A DNA stretch of 15,493 nt from an uncultured Eggerthellaceae bacterium (GCA_949450265.1 CASTMW010000024.1:1-15493), one strand, 5' to 3'. Shown: positions 6,126-13,631, numbered from the stretch's first letter. Made by a program: numbers and translations. Notes: generated from the sequence alone by a model not told the origin.

Positions 6126-6183
6126 GACAATAGCGGCCTGATTGCAGCAGCATAGACAGTAGCAGCCCGGCTGCAGTAGTCTG
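6126..6183 (+). repeat. 29-nt imperfect tandem duplication
   Basis: 6126-6154 and 6155-6183 are adjacent 29-nt units beginning GACARTAGCRGCC that match at 20 of 29 positions. They follow directly on the right arm of the inverted repeat. Confidence 0.5.
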
Positions 6184-6197
6184 GTTAGATATGCCTC

Positions 6198-6244
6198 GTG
6201 GAGAGATCGCCTTTGTAGAAGAATCATCTCGTGGAAGAATCGCC
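6198..6244 (+). repeat. Three-copy 16-17-nt degenerate repeat
   Basis: GTGGAGAGATCGCC (6198-6211), GTAGAAGAATCATC (6215-6228) and GTGGAAGAATCGCC (6231-6244) are spaced 17 and 16 nt apart. The outer two copies share the preceding CTC. They lie 80-130 bp upstream of queD and could affect its expression; that is inference. Confidence 0.5.
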
Positions 6245-6325
6245 CTCATGAAGGGGCCATGACATATAGGATGTGTGGATGTATAGGAAGGGCATACGCA
6301 CAACAAGCGCACGAAAGGACGCGCC

Positions 6326-6751
6326 ATGTACGAGTTGAAGACTGACGCATCGTTCGATTCGGCGCATTTCCTGGCCGACTACCACGGGAAATGCGAGAAC
6401 CTGCACGGGCACCGCTGGCGCGTGGAGGTGACCATCGGCGTCGATGACAGCAACCTGGGCACAACAGGCACCGAACGCGACATGGTGCAGGACTTCGGCG
6501 CGTTCAAGCGCACTGTCCGCGATATGGTCGCAGAGTTCGACCATATGTTCCTTGTGGAAGAGGGCACCCTTGCGCCTGCCACCATCGCGGCGCTCGAAGG
6601 CGAAGGCTTCCAGCTGAAGCTGCTGCCGTTCCGCACGACCGCCGAGAACCTAGCGCGGCATCTCTTCGAACGATTGCGCGACGAAGGCCTGCCCGTCAGT
6701 GCCGTGGAGGTGGACGAAACACCGAACAACCGCGCGATCTATCGAGCCTAG
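6326..6751 (+). CDS. queD: QueD/PTPS-family 6-carboxytetrahydropterin synthase
   Basis: This 141-residue protein belongs to the 6-pyruvoyltetrahydropterin synthase fold. QueD converts 7,8-dihydroneopterin triphosphate to 6-carboxy-5,6,7,8-tetrahydropterin, the first committed step toward preQ0 and queuosine at tRNA position 34. Zinc ligands H14, H27 and H29 lie in FDSAHF and CENLHGH, and C23 is the expected catalytic cysteine in the CxxxHGH arrangement. DH at 72-73 belongs to the catalytic relay, and E131-T132 is the pterin-anchoring pair. FRTTAENLA (102-110) is a family signature. AAAGGA lies 6 nt before the ATG. The other preQ0 genes (queC, queE, queF, folE) are not in the window. The upstream 1 kb is repeat-filled and the downstream 325 bp is gene-free, so it looks monocistronic. 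A general PTPS-like role cannot be excluded. Confidence 0.88.
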   Translation: MYELKTDASFDSAHFLADYHGKCENLHGHRWRVEVTIGVDDSNLGTTGTERDMVQDFGAFKRTVRDMVAEFDHMFLVEEGTLAPATIAALEGEGFQLKLLPFRTTAENLARHLFERLRDEGLPVSAVEVDETPNNRAIYRA

Positions 6752-6851
6752 AACGGGCGCCGCGCTTAGACCGCCATGAACGGCGCAGCCCTTATGGCCA
6801 CCGCGCTTGGGCAAATACAAGCGATGCTCCCCTGCCACCGCCGCGTCGGAG

Positions 6852-6974
6852 CCGCTGCGGGCAGCGCTTTCCTATGGCCGCTATGCCCGGGCCGCCACAA
6901 GCGGCACCTTCCGATCGCCAGAGCGAACGGCGTGCACCCATCACCGCCACAAGCGGCGCCCTCCTATCGCCGCT
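6852..6974 (+). repeat. Hairpin-bearing direct repeats in the queD-dapL spacer
   Basis: CCGCCACAAGCGGC occurs exactly at 6892-6905 and 6944-6957. With 14 following bases, 6892-6919 and 6944-6971 agree at 25 of 28 positions. The first copy can fold as GCCGC-CACAA-GCGGC; the second pairs CCGC with GCGG. A third, more diverged unit is suggested by CCGCTGCGGGCAGC (6852-6865) followed by CCTATGGCCGCT (6871-6882). REP-like elements or a diffuse terminator after queD are possible; there is no T-tract. The rest of 6752-7076 has no gene. Confidence 0.55.
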
Positions 6975-6987
6975 CTCTAACTGGCGC

Positions 6988-6993
6988 TAGAAT
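6988..6993 (+). promoter_or_regulatory. Possible -10 box of dapL
   Basis: TAGAAT lies 83 nt before the dapL ATG, just after the hairpin repeats. No convincing -35 is present at the right spacing. This is a weak candidate based on one hexamer. Confidence 0.25.
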
Positions 6994-7076
6994 ATCCGAC
7001 ATCATCCTGAAACGAACGACCGCGATACTGGCATGAGCGCGTCCACGAACGCCCACTGTCAGCAAAAGGAGTGAAC

Positions 7077-8294
7077 ATGGCACGAGTGAACGAGAACTTC
7101 GAGAAACTGCCCGGCAGCTACCTGTTCGCCGAGATAGCGCGCCGCACCGAGGCGTACCAGCAGGCAAATCCTGACGCCGCACTGATAAAGCTGGGCATCG
7201 GCGACGTGACGCAGCCGCTCGTGCCTGCTGTGGTGGCCGCCATGCACGAAGCCGTGGACGAGCAAGCCAACGCCGCTACCTTCAAAGGTTACGGCCCCTA
7301 CGAAGGCTACGACTTCCTGCGCGAAGCCATCGTGGAGCACGACTTCAAGGCGCGCGGCGTGGACATCGCCATCGACGAGGTGTTTGTGAGCGACGGCGCC
7401 AAGAGCGACTGCGGCAACATCGGCGACATCTTCGCGCGCGACAACCGCGTGGCGGTGTGCGACCCGGTGTATCCCGTCTACGTTGACAGCAACGCCATCG
7501 AAGGGCGGGCGGGCGAATACGACGTGGACGCCGAAGCCTGGATGAACATCACCTACATGCCCACCACCGCCGAAAACGACTTCTGCCCCGCTCTGCCGGA
7601 CGCGCCGGTGGACCTGATCTACCTGTGCTCGCCAAACAACCCTACCGGCACCGCGCTCACGCGCGAGCAGCTCACGCGCTGGGTGGACTACGCCAATGAC
7701 CGCGACGCCATCATCCTGTTCGACGCGGCCTACGAGCGCTTCATCACCGAAGAGGGGCTGCCGCACACCATCTACGAGATCCCCGGCGCGAAGACCTGCG
7801 CCATCGAGTTCCGCAGCTTCAGCAAAACGGCCGGATTCACAGGCATGCGCTGCGGCTACACGGTCATCCCACACGAACTGGTGCGCCAAGGGCAAAGCCT
7901 GAACGCGCTGTGGATGCGCCGCCAATCGACGAAGTTCAACGGCGCCAGCTACATCATCCAGAAGGGCGCGGCCGCCATCTACACGCCCGAGGGTGCGGCG
8001 CAGGTGCAGGCGGTCATCGACTTCTACCAGCGCAACGCACGCGTGATCAAGGAGGGTCTGGAATCGGCAGGACTCACGGTGTACGGCGCGGTGAACAGCC
8101 CGTATGTGTGGTGCAAGACGCCTGATGGCATGGGCAGCTGGGACTTCTTCAACAAACTTCTGGAAGAGGCGAACGTGATCACCACGCCGGGCGCGGGCTT
8201 CGGGCCAGCCGGTGAAGGCTACATCCGCTTGACCGCATTCGGCGAGGCCGACGCCACGCGCGAAGCCGTCGAGCGCATCAAGCGGGTGCTCTAG
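7077..8294 (+). CDS. dapL: LL-diaminopimelate aminotransferase
   Basis: This 405-residue class I/II PLP aminotransferase converts tetrahydrodipicolinate directly to LL-diaminopimelate with glutamate as amino donor, bypassing the succinylase/acetylase routes to DAP and lysine. DapL signatures are GIGDVTQPL (41-49), GYGPYEGYDFLREAI (71-85), CSPNNPTG (184-191), FDAAYERFI (215-223) and SFSKTAGFTG (247-256), where K250 is the PLP-binding lysine. Length fits the family (about 400-410). I chose the ATG at 7077 because AAAAGGAG sits 5 nt upstream. A GTG at 7071 is inside that ribosome site. It leads a plus-strand run with a PAP2 gene 15 nt downstream. The pathway partner asd is also in the window, on the opposite strand at 14388-15437. 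Confidence 0.95.
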   Translation: MARVNENFEKLPGSYLFAEIARRTEAYQQANPDAALIKLGIGDVTQPLVPAVVAAMHEAVDEQANAATFKGYGPYEGYDFLREAIVEHDFKARGVDIAIDEVFVSDGAKSDCGNIGDIFARDNRVAVCDPVYPVYVDSNAIEGRAGEYDVDAEAWMNITYMPTTAENDFCPALPDAPVDLIYLCSPNNPTGTALTREQLTRWVDYANDRDAIILFDAAYERFITEEGLPHTIYEIPGAKTCAIEFRSFSKTAGFTGMRCGYTVIPHELVRQGQSLNALWMRRQSTKFNGASYIIQKGAAAIYTPEGAAQVQAVIDFYQRNARVIKEGLESAGLTVYGAVNSPYVWCKTPDGMGSWDFFNKLLEEANVITTPGAGFGPAGEGYIRLTAFGEADATREAVERIKRVL

Positions 8295-8309
8295 GGAAGC
8301 GCGAAACGC

Positions 8310-8894
8310 GTGTCAGGTAAGAGTGGACCGCCCGGCACCCGGCGCAGGCTAGAAAAGAGCACTTCGGCGAACATCCCACACAGGCCGGGCAAGGGCAGAT
8401 CGGCAAGCATCCTGATCGCGGCCAATCGGGCTCTCACAGCCATCGGGTATGTGGCCTACCCGCTGCTGCTCGCGCTGCTGGCCCTCTGTGATGGCGGGCT
8501 GCTCGTGCGTTGCATCGTGGTGCCTGCGGTCGGGTTCGCGCTCTGCACCATCATCCGCAGCGCCGTGAACGCGCCGCGCCCCTACGAAGCGCCCGGAGCC
8601 AGCGCACCCCTCATCCCGAAGGATACGTGCGGACATTCCTTCCCAAGTCGGCACACATTCTGCATGGTCACCATCGCCTGCACCTGGCTGGAATGGGCGC
8701 TAGCCACCGGCGGTGCGGCCTGGTGGGCAGCCCTCGTGGGCGGCGCGCTGCTAGTAGCCAGCGTTGCCATGGGCATCATGCGCGTGGCGGGCGGCGTGCA
8801 TTTCGCGCGCGACGTGATCGCGGGCGCGGTACTGGCCCTTACCGTGTGCGCGGTGGGCTACCAAGCGATACCATGGACATCGTTCCCGTTCTAG
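8310..8894 (+). CDS. PAP2-family membrane phosphatase
   Basis: This 194-residue integral membrane protein has the three PAP2 phosphatase motifs. Motif 1 is R83-x6-R90-P91, with Arg in place of the usual first Lys. Motif 2 is PSRH (112-115). Motif 3 is R158-x5-H164-x3-D168. About five hydrophobic segments fit (about 34-60, 63-85, 116-132, 136-160 and 168-186) after a basic 30-residue N-terminal tail. Such enzymes dephosphorylate lipids such as phosphatidate or undecaprenyl diphosphate at the membrane; the substrate cannot be told here. The start is GTG, with AGGGAAG overlapping the dapL stop codon 15 nt earlier, so co-transcription with dapL is likely. An 18-nt gap separates it from the next gene. 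Confidence 0.82.
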   Translation: MSGKSGPPGTRRRLEKSTSANIPHRPGKGRSASILIAANRALTAIGYVAYPLLLALLALCDGGLLVRCIVVPAVGFALCTIIRSAVNAPRPYEAPGASAPLIPKDTCGHSFPSRHTFCMVTIACTWLEWALATGGAAWWAALVGGALLVASVAMGIMRVAGGVHFARDVIAGAVLALTVCAVGYQAIPWTSFPF

Positions 8895-8912
8895 AGATCC
8901 TAGGGGTGCACG

Positions 8913-9218
8913 ATGTCAGACAAAAAGAAAGACAAAGAGAAAAAGAAGTCCAAGAAAGCCAAGACAAAACCCAAAGCAAAGGCGAAAGTTGGAGCCAAGA
9001 TCAAGCCCAAGGCGAAGAGCAAAGCAAAATCCAAAGCGAAGGGCAACGGCACATCCAAAGCGAAGTCAACGACCGCAGCGAGCGCAAGATCGGCCGATCC
9101 GAAAGGATCGCTGGCTGACCTTCATTGCACCGGCTGCAAGAAGCGCTGTCCCCTGAACGAACCCCGTTGCAAGAAGGGGCGTGCTCAGGCGGAAGACTTT
9201 CTAAAGAGCAGCAAATAG
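8913..9218 (+). CDS. Small Lys-rich protein with C-terminal four-cysteine cluster
   Basis: This 101-residue protein has two parts. Residues 1-51 contain 24 lysines in KA/KS/KP alternation, like histone H1 tails, with no acidic residue between positions 10 and 61. After a Ser/Thr/Ala linker, residues 72-86 carry C72-x2-C75-x3-C79-x6-C86, a possible metal or Fe-S site, followed by a short charged end. The basic tail suggests nucleic-acid binding or membrane surface contact. I recall similar small CxxC-xxxC-PL..P.C modules in anaerobes but cannot name a family. A weak purine ribosome site (AGGGG) precedes the ATG, 18 nt after the PAP2 stop. Its 3' end overlaps the convergent membrane-protein gene by 34 bp. 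The coding strand is a purine-rich, low-complexity run. No function is assigned. Confidence 0.7.
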   Translation: MSDKKKDKEKKKSKKAKTKPKAKAKVGAKIKPKAKSKAKSKAKGNGTSKAKSTTAASARSADPKGSLADLHCTGCKKRCPLNEPRCKKGRAQAEDFLKSSK

Positions 9219-9652
9219 GCGCACGCCATCAGCAGAAGCCCGATAGCATCGAACCCGACGAAGCGCGCAATACTGTCTGTCAGCACATCGAAGCCCTCCG
9301 GCAGCCCTGATGCGATGACCAACTCGCCCACCAGGCCGATCGCCTGCTGCACGATGACGATCGCCCCCAGCACGCGATGCCCGGTCGGCTTCCACAGGAA
9401 CAGCGGATAGGTGGCATTCCACATGAGAAACGCCACGCCCAAGCCCCGCAGCGCCGCCTCGCCCGCCGGGCCGCTCAGTTGGTAGGCGGCCACGTAGTCG
9501 CCCGGCCACCCGATGAATTGCACGGCACACGCCACGTTCCACGCGAACACCATAAAGTACGCCACACGCGCCACCCACACCGAAACGGCAGCGGGCACCT
9601 GTACGGCGCCCGCCTTCCCGTTCACACCGGATATCTTGCACGGTTCAGCCAC
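9185..9652 (-). CDS. Small conserved-looking membrane protein, function unknown
   Basis: This 155-residue protein has about four hydrophobic helices (about 24-47, 64-84, 91-113 and 128-150), separated by short loops containing GWPGDYVAAYQLSG and MWNATYPLFLWKP. No catalytic motif is visible. It is the second gene of a minus-strand pair: its GTG start lies 4 nt after the symporter stop, so translational coupling is likely, and no strong ribosome site is seen. An internal GTG near residue 18 could be the real start. The last 34 bp overlap the convergent Lys-rich gene. A link to the symporter is suggested only by the coupling. Confidence 0.7.
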   Translation of the reverse strand: MAEPCKISGVNGKAGAVQVPAAVSVWVARVAYFMVFAWNVACAVQFIGWPGDYVAAYQLSGPAGEAALRGLGVAFLMWNATYPLFLWKPTGHRVLGAIVIVQQAIGLVGELVIASGLPEGFDVLTDSIARFVGFDAIGLLLMACAYLLLFRKSSA

Positions 9653-9656
9653 GTGC

Positions 9657-11264
9657 CTACGCGCGCTCCGCCACGACCGTTTCAGCTACCGTTCCGCCGA
9701 ACGCAACCACGTCTTCCTCGTGCCAACACTCCGTAGCGGGCAGCCCCGGAATGGCATCGGCATGGAACACCGGGTTCTTACCGGCCTTGCGCTGCACGGT
9801 GTAATCGGCCAGTGCCGCGATGGCCCACCGTCCCAAAAGCAGGATGGCTATCAGATTGATGATGGCCATGAAACCCATGGAGCTGTCGGAGAGGTTCCAC
9901 GCCAGGTCGAAGTTGTTCACCGCACCGATCATGATGAAGCACAGGCACAGGATGCGGAACCAGAACAGCAGCGTCTTGTTGTTCTTGATGAAGCGGATGT
10001 TGCCTTCCGCGTAGAAGTAATTACCTATCAGGCTGGAGAAGCCGAACACGAAGATGGCCGCCGTGATCAGATGGATGCCGAAGATGCCGATGGAGTTGTT
10101 CATAGCCATCTGCACGAACTCCATGCCCTTGACCGACGTGGCCAGTTCGGGGTCCTGCACATAGAAGACCATCATCATGAACGCACTGGCCGTGCAGATG
10201 AGGATGGTGTCGATGTACACCGACAAGCTCTGCACGAGGCCCTGCTTCACCGGGTGCGACACATCCGCGGTGGCAGCGGCGTTCGGCGCGGAGCCCATGC
10301 CGGCCTCGTTGCTGAACAGGCCGCGCTTGATACCCCACATCAGGCAGCTGCCCGTGAAACCGCCCGCGAAGGATTCAGGGTTGAACGCCTCCGAGAAGAT
10401 GAGCGCCAGGATGGCGGGCAACTCGTTCGCGTTCACGATGGTGGTCCACAGTGCGATGGCGATATAGGCCACCGCCATGATGGGCACGATGACCGACGTG
10501 ATGACCGAGATACGGTGCATGCCACCGAAGATGACCAGTGCTGTGGCGATGACGATCAGCAGGCCCACCAGGGCGTTCACCGCAAACTGATGCTCTTCGA
10601 TGACGTAATAGTCTAGCGCGGACGTAATGTTGAACGTTTGCAGCCCGTTGAAGCCGAACGCAAAGCACAAGATAAGCGCAATGGCGAACACCACGCCCAA
10701 CCAACGCTTCCCCAGCGCCTGCTGGATGTAGTATGCCGGGCCGCCGCGGAACGTGCCGTCCGGGTTCTTCACCTTCCAGATCTGCGCCAGCGTGGATTCC
10801 ACGAACGCCGACGCCGAGCCCACGATGGCCATCAGCCACATCCAGAACACCGCGCCCGGGCCGCCCATGGAGATGGCGGTGGCGATGCCCACGATATTGC
10901 CCGTGCCAACGCGACTGGCGGTGGACACCATGAGGGCCTGGAACGAACTGATGCGCTTCTTCTTGCTGGCGTGCGCTTTGGGCGTGCCGCCGCATCCGGC
11001 TGTCATGACATCGCCGTCGGCGCCGTCTTCGCACGCCTCATCGGCGGCCTCTTCCGCCTTGATGCGTTCGCTGGATGCTGTCAGCGACTTGAACCTGTCC
11101 CCGAAATAGCGGATCTGCACGAACTTCGTGCGGATGGTGAACCAGATGCCAGCCACCACCAACAGAATGACCAATATGTAGGTGTACATGAAATCGTCGA
11201 TCTGGCCCGTTGCAGCGACCAATACCTCGTTGATCGCAGCCAACGCCTCATTGAGTGCGTCCAT
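9657..11264 (-). CDS. AGCS-family sodium:alanine/glycine symporter
   Basis: This 535-residue multi-pass transporter belongs to the alanine/glycine:cation symporter family (AlsT/AgcS/DagA type), which imports small neutral amino acids with Na+ or H+. Signatures are SRVGTGNIVGIATAI (117-131), GGPGAVFWMWLMA (134-146), an RGGPAYYIQQALG segment, and the late NEAGMGSAPNAAATA motif. The first helix (about 28-45) is followed by a cytosolic loop (about 63-104) enriched in Asp, Glu, Ala and Lys that looks longer than in well-known members. I chose the ATG at 11264 because AGGGAG lies 4 nt upstream; a TTG 18 nt earlier has no support. A TATAAT at 11383-11388 may drive it. It is coupled to a small membrane protein downstream and divergent from the TPM-like gene. 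Exact substrate unknown. Confidence 0.92.
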   Translation of the reverse strand: MDALNEALAAINEVLVAATGQIDDFMYTYILVILLVVAGIWFTIRTKFVQIRYFGDRFKSLTASSERIKAEEAADEACEDGADGDVMTAGCGGTPKAHASKKKRISSFQALMVSTASRVGTGNIVGIATAISMGGPGAVFWMWLMAIVGSASAFVESTLAQIWKVKNPDGTFRGGPAYYIQQALGKRWLGVVFAIALILCFAFGFNGLQTFNITSALDYYVIEEHQFAVNALVGLLIVIATALVIFGGMHRISVITSVIVPIMAVAYIAIALWTTIVNANELPAILALIFSEAFNPESFAGGFTGSCLMWGIKRGLFSNEAGMGSAPNAAATADVSHPVKQGLVQSLSVYIDTILICTASAFMMMVFYVQDPELATSVKGMEFVQMAMNNSIGIFGIHLITAAIFVFGFSSLIGNYFYAEGNIRFIKNNKTLLFWFRILCLCFIMIGAVNNFDLAWNLSDSSMGFMAIINLIAILLLGRWAIAALADYTVQRKAGKNPVFHADAIPGLPATECWHEEDVVAFGGTVAETVVAERA

Positions 11265-11382
11265 GGGTCTCCCTTCGTGCAAGGGAATGCGCTTTCATCT
11301 TGCCGCAGGCGCAAACTGTGTTTGAAGTGGATGTGACGCGTGCAAAGTGAAGGAGCATTGCCTGCTTATATTGTCGCCCCAA

Positions 11383-11388
11383 ATTATA
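11383..11388 (-). promoter_or_regulatory. Candidate -10 box of the symporter operon
   Basis: A perfect TATAAT on the minus strand would give a start near 11376 and a leader of about 112 nt before the ATG at 11264. No good -35 is seen. A second box, TATAAG (minus, 11365-11370), is an alternative. It sits in the divergent spacer 11265-11534. Confidence 0.4.
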
Positions 11389-11500
11389 GCGCTAAATCGA
11401 CCGCGGACCGCCGGTGGTGCAAGGAACAGCGAAGACCCGCGTACGTGGTTTCGAGTTGCTGACAAGTGGGGCACGCACAGCAATCCTGAGCATTTTCCTC

Positions 11501-11506
11501 CATAAT
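11501..11506 (+). promoter_or_regulatory. Possible -10 box of the TPM-pspA operon
   Basis: CATAAT would place the transcript start near 11513, about 22 nt before the chosen ATG (11535) and upstream of its AAAGG ribosome site. There is no clear -35, so this is weak. A start at the overlapping ATG (11505) would then not be transcribed. Confidence 0.3.
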
Positions 11507-11534
11507 GAGAGCGACCTCTTTTGAAAGGCGGCAT

Positions 11535-12743
11535 ATGGGCAGATCAGGCGGAGGCAGTTTCGGAGGCGGCGGCTTCGGCGGCGGATTCTCCAGCGGAGGC
11601 GGCGGCTTCGGCGGTAGCTTCGGCGGAGGCAACCGCGGCGGCGGGCGTAGCGCTGGGGGCTTCGGCGGATTCAGCGGCCCCTCCTACGGCGGCGGCTACC
11701 ACGGTGGTGGCAGTTGGCTCGGTGGCTTTCTGTGGGGAAGCCTGCTCGGCGGGCGTCGGCAGACCGTGGTCGTAGAGCAGCCGCAGGGAGGCTCAGGAGG
11801 CTCCGGCGGGGACACCGGCGGAAGCGGCCCGAACAACGGCGGCATGCGCGATCCGAACTCCAAGCAGTCGAACGGTCTTGGCTGCCTGTTCATCGTCATC
11901 GCCATCATCGCGGTGATGCTGATCATCGCCATCTTCGGCGGCCTGATAGGAGGCACCAGCGGGGTGCCCGCATCCACTGTTGAGCGCACCGCGCTCCCGG
12001 CGGGAACGGCCCAGGTCACCGAGTTCTACACCGACAAGGACGGCGACTGGGTCCACACCCCCGCGCAACTGGAATCGGGTTTGCGCCACTTCTACGACGA
12101 GACCGGCGTGTGGCCCTATGTGTACATCCTGCCGAACGGAGAGACCACATCCAGCAAACAGCTGACCGACATGGCCAAGAAGCTCTATGGCGAGCTGTTC
12201 GACGACGATGCGCATTTCATCTTGGTGTTCTGCGACAACAACGCTGGCGGTTACAACTGCGGCTATTACGGCGGTCAGGCAGCGGGGTCGGTCATCGACG
12301 ACGAAGCGGTGCAGATCCTGGCGGCGTACCTTGAACGCAACTACGACGACCTGAGCCTCAGCGAAGAGCAGATCTTCTCCAATACGTTCTCGGACACGGC
12401 CAACCATATCATGAGCAAGACGGTCAACCCGATCATACCGATCTCCATCGTGGTGGCCGTAGTGGTCATCGCGGGCGTCATCATATTCATCGTGGTGCGG
12501 CGGCGCCAGACCAAAAAGGAAGAGGCCGACCGCATGGAACGCATCTTGAACACGCCGCTCGACCAGTTCGGCGACAAGGATCTGGATGACCTGGAGAAGA
12601 AGTACGCGGGGACGCAGGCGCAAGGTCAGGCGCAAGCAGCAACATCGGCGCCATCGCAGGCGCAAGCGCAACCCCACGCAGAGAACACACCCACTACGGA
12701 CCATTCCGCTGCGGCGGACGTACAGGCTGAGAAGCCGGAATAG
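11535..12743 (+). CDS. TPM-like membrane protein with N-terminal Gly-rich region
   Basis: This 402-residue protein has a Gly-rich, Ser/Phe/Tyr-spaced region (1-103), a transmembrane helix (about 115-140), and an extracytoplasmic domain (about 141-298) resembling the TPM fold (YgcG-like, with LYGELFDDDAHFILVFCDNN). A second helix (about 300-322) is followed by a basic stop-transfer RRRQTKK and a Gln/Ala-rich cytosolic tail (from about 358). Placing both ends in the cytosol follows from the positive residues. In many TPM proteins the Gly-rich part is C-terminal, so its N-terminal place here is notable. I chose the ATG at 11535 for AAAGG 6 nt upstream; an in-frame ATG at 11505 lacks a ribosome site. 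pspA follows after 8 nt, so the two are an operon, probably for membrane stress. TPM assignment is from resemblance. Confidence 0.75.
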   Translation: MGRSGGGSFGGGGFGGGFSSGGGGFGGSFGGGNRGGGRSAGGFGGFSGPSYGGGYHGGGSWLGGFLWGSLLGGRRQTVVVEQPQGGSGGSGGDTGGSGPNNGGMRDPNSKQSNGLGCLFIVIAIIAVMLIIAIFGGLIGGTSGVPASTVERTALPAGTAQVTEFYTDKDGDWVHTPAQLESGLRHFYDETGVWPYVYILPNGETTSSKQLTDMAKKLYGELFDDDAHFILVFCDNNAGGYNCGYYGGQAAGSVIDDEAVQILAAYLERNYDDLSLSEEQIFSNTFSDTANHIMSKTVNPIIPISIVVAVVVIAGVIIFIVVRRRQTKKEEADRMERILNTPLDQFGDKDLDDLEKKYAGTQAQGQAQAATSAPSQAQAQPHAENTPTTDHSAAADVQAEKPE

Positions 12744-12751
12744 GAGAGATC

Positions 12752-13438
12752 ATGGCAGGAATACTGGACAGGTTCACCAGCATCATCAAGGCGAACATCA
12801 ACGACCTTCTTGACAAGGCTGAAGACCCCGCCAAGATGGTCGATCAGTACATGCGCGAGTTGACCGAAAGCCTGGCCGAGGTGAAGGAAGCCACGGCGGG
12901 CGTGATGGCCGAGGAAACGCGCTGCAAGCGCATCATGGACGAGAACGCAGGCGAGATCGCGAAGTACGATGGGCTCGCGCGCAAGGCGCTCGAAGCGGGC
13001 AACGAAGCCGACGCGCGTCAGTTCCTGGCGAAGAAGCAGCAGCTTGAAGCGAAGAACGAAGGGCTCAGCGCAGCGTACGAGGGTGCCAAAGCCAACGCCG
13101 ACAAGATGCGCCAGATGCACGACAAGCTGGTGAGCGATATCGAGCTTCTGAAGGGTCGTCAGGAAGCCATCAAGGCGAAGGTGGCCGTGGCGAAGACGCA
13201 AGACAAGGTGAACGACATCTCCACCGCGGGCGCAAAGGCCGAAGGCGCCATGAACGCCTTCAACCGCATGGAGAGCAAGGCCGACGCGATGCTGGACAAG
13301 AGCAACGCCATGGCCGAGCTGAACGCTCAGCCGAAGGACACTGCCGATGACCTAGCCAAAAAGTACGAAGAGGCCGGCAGCACCGAAGCCGTCGACGACG
13401 CGCTTGCCAAAATGAAGGCTGAGATGGGGCTGAGCTGA
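12752..13438 (+). CDS. pspA: PspA/IM30-family membrane-stress protein
   Basis: This 228-residue protein is predicted to be almost wholly helical and coiled-coil. The N-terminus GILDRFTSIIKANINDLLDKAEDP (3-26) is the amphipathic helix that binds membranes in PspA/Vipp1/LiaH proteins, followed by the typical DPAKMVDQYMREL segment. Charged heptad-like helices follow to about residue 170 and then a shorter helical tail (about 197-226). PspA proteins form ESCRT-III-like oligomers that protect damaged membranes. AGGAG lies 5 nt before the ATG, 8 nt after the TPM-like stop, so both are co-expressed. No PspF, PspB/C or LiaRS regulator is in the window; the TPM-like protein may be its membrane partner (inference). 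Length matches the family (about 220-230 aa). Confidence 0.93.
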   Translation: MAGILDRFTSIIKANINDLLDKAEDPAKMVDQYMRELTESLAEVKEATAGVMAEETRCKRIMDENAGEIAKYDGLARKALEAGNEADARQFLAKKQQLEAKNEGLSAAYEGAKANADKMRQMHDKLVSDIELLKGRQEAIKAKVAVAKTQDKVNDISTAGAKAEGAMNAFNRMESKADAMLDKSNAMAELNAQPKDTADDLAKKYEEAGSTEAVDDALAKMKAEMGLS

Positions 13439-13532
13439 GCGCCCGAATAGCCAAGCCACGAACGTCCGCTCCGTGAGCAGAGGTAAGGCAAAAAGCAGAA
13501 CCGGAATACTCGCATAGCAGCAAAGCAATGCT

Positions 13533-13574
13533 CAGAGGCTCGATCGGTCGGTCGAGCCTCTGCGTTCGCAGAGG
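13533..13574. terminator. Two mutually exclusive hairpins between pspA and tlyA
   Basis: CAGAGGCTCGA (13533-13543) pairs with TCGAGCCTCTG (13552-13562) as an 11-bp stem. CCTCTGC (13557-13563) can instead pair with GCAGAGG (13568-13574) around GTTC. Both use 13557-13562, so only one can form. The site lies between convergent genes, so a bidirectional terminator is likely. Neither strand has a proper T-tract directly after the stem. Confidence 0.55.
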
Positions 13575-13631
13575 AACTGACTTAGAGGTTTCTTAAAAGA
13601 CCGGGGACGAATGCTCCAGTTTTTTCTTTCG

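Noticed and set aside
5901..6155. 84-codon open frame within the inverted-repeat element
   Set aside because: It starts at TTG without a good ribosome site, spans both arms of the inverted repeat and shows no domain.
6776..7036. Small open frame between queD and dapL
   Set aside because: There is no Shine-Dalgarno, it runs through the hairpin repeats and the composition is arginine/alanine/proline shadow-like.
7059..7925. Minus-strand open frame of 288 codons opposite dapL
   Set aside because: It is antisense to dapL, with no start signal and Val/His/Ala-rich shadow composition.
9513..10616. Plus-strand open frame of 367 codons opposite the symporter
   Set aside because: It is antisense to a secure transporter gene; the Asp/His/Glu/Arg-rich content mirrors membrane-helix codons read backwards.
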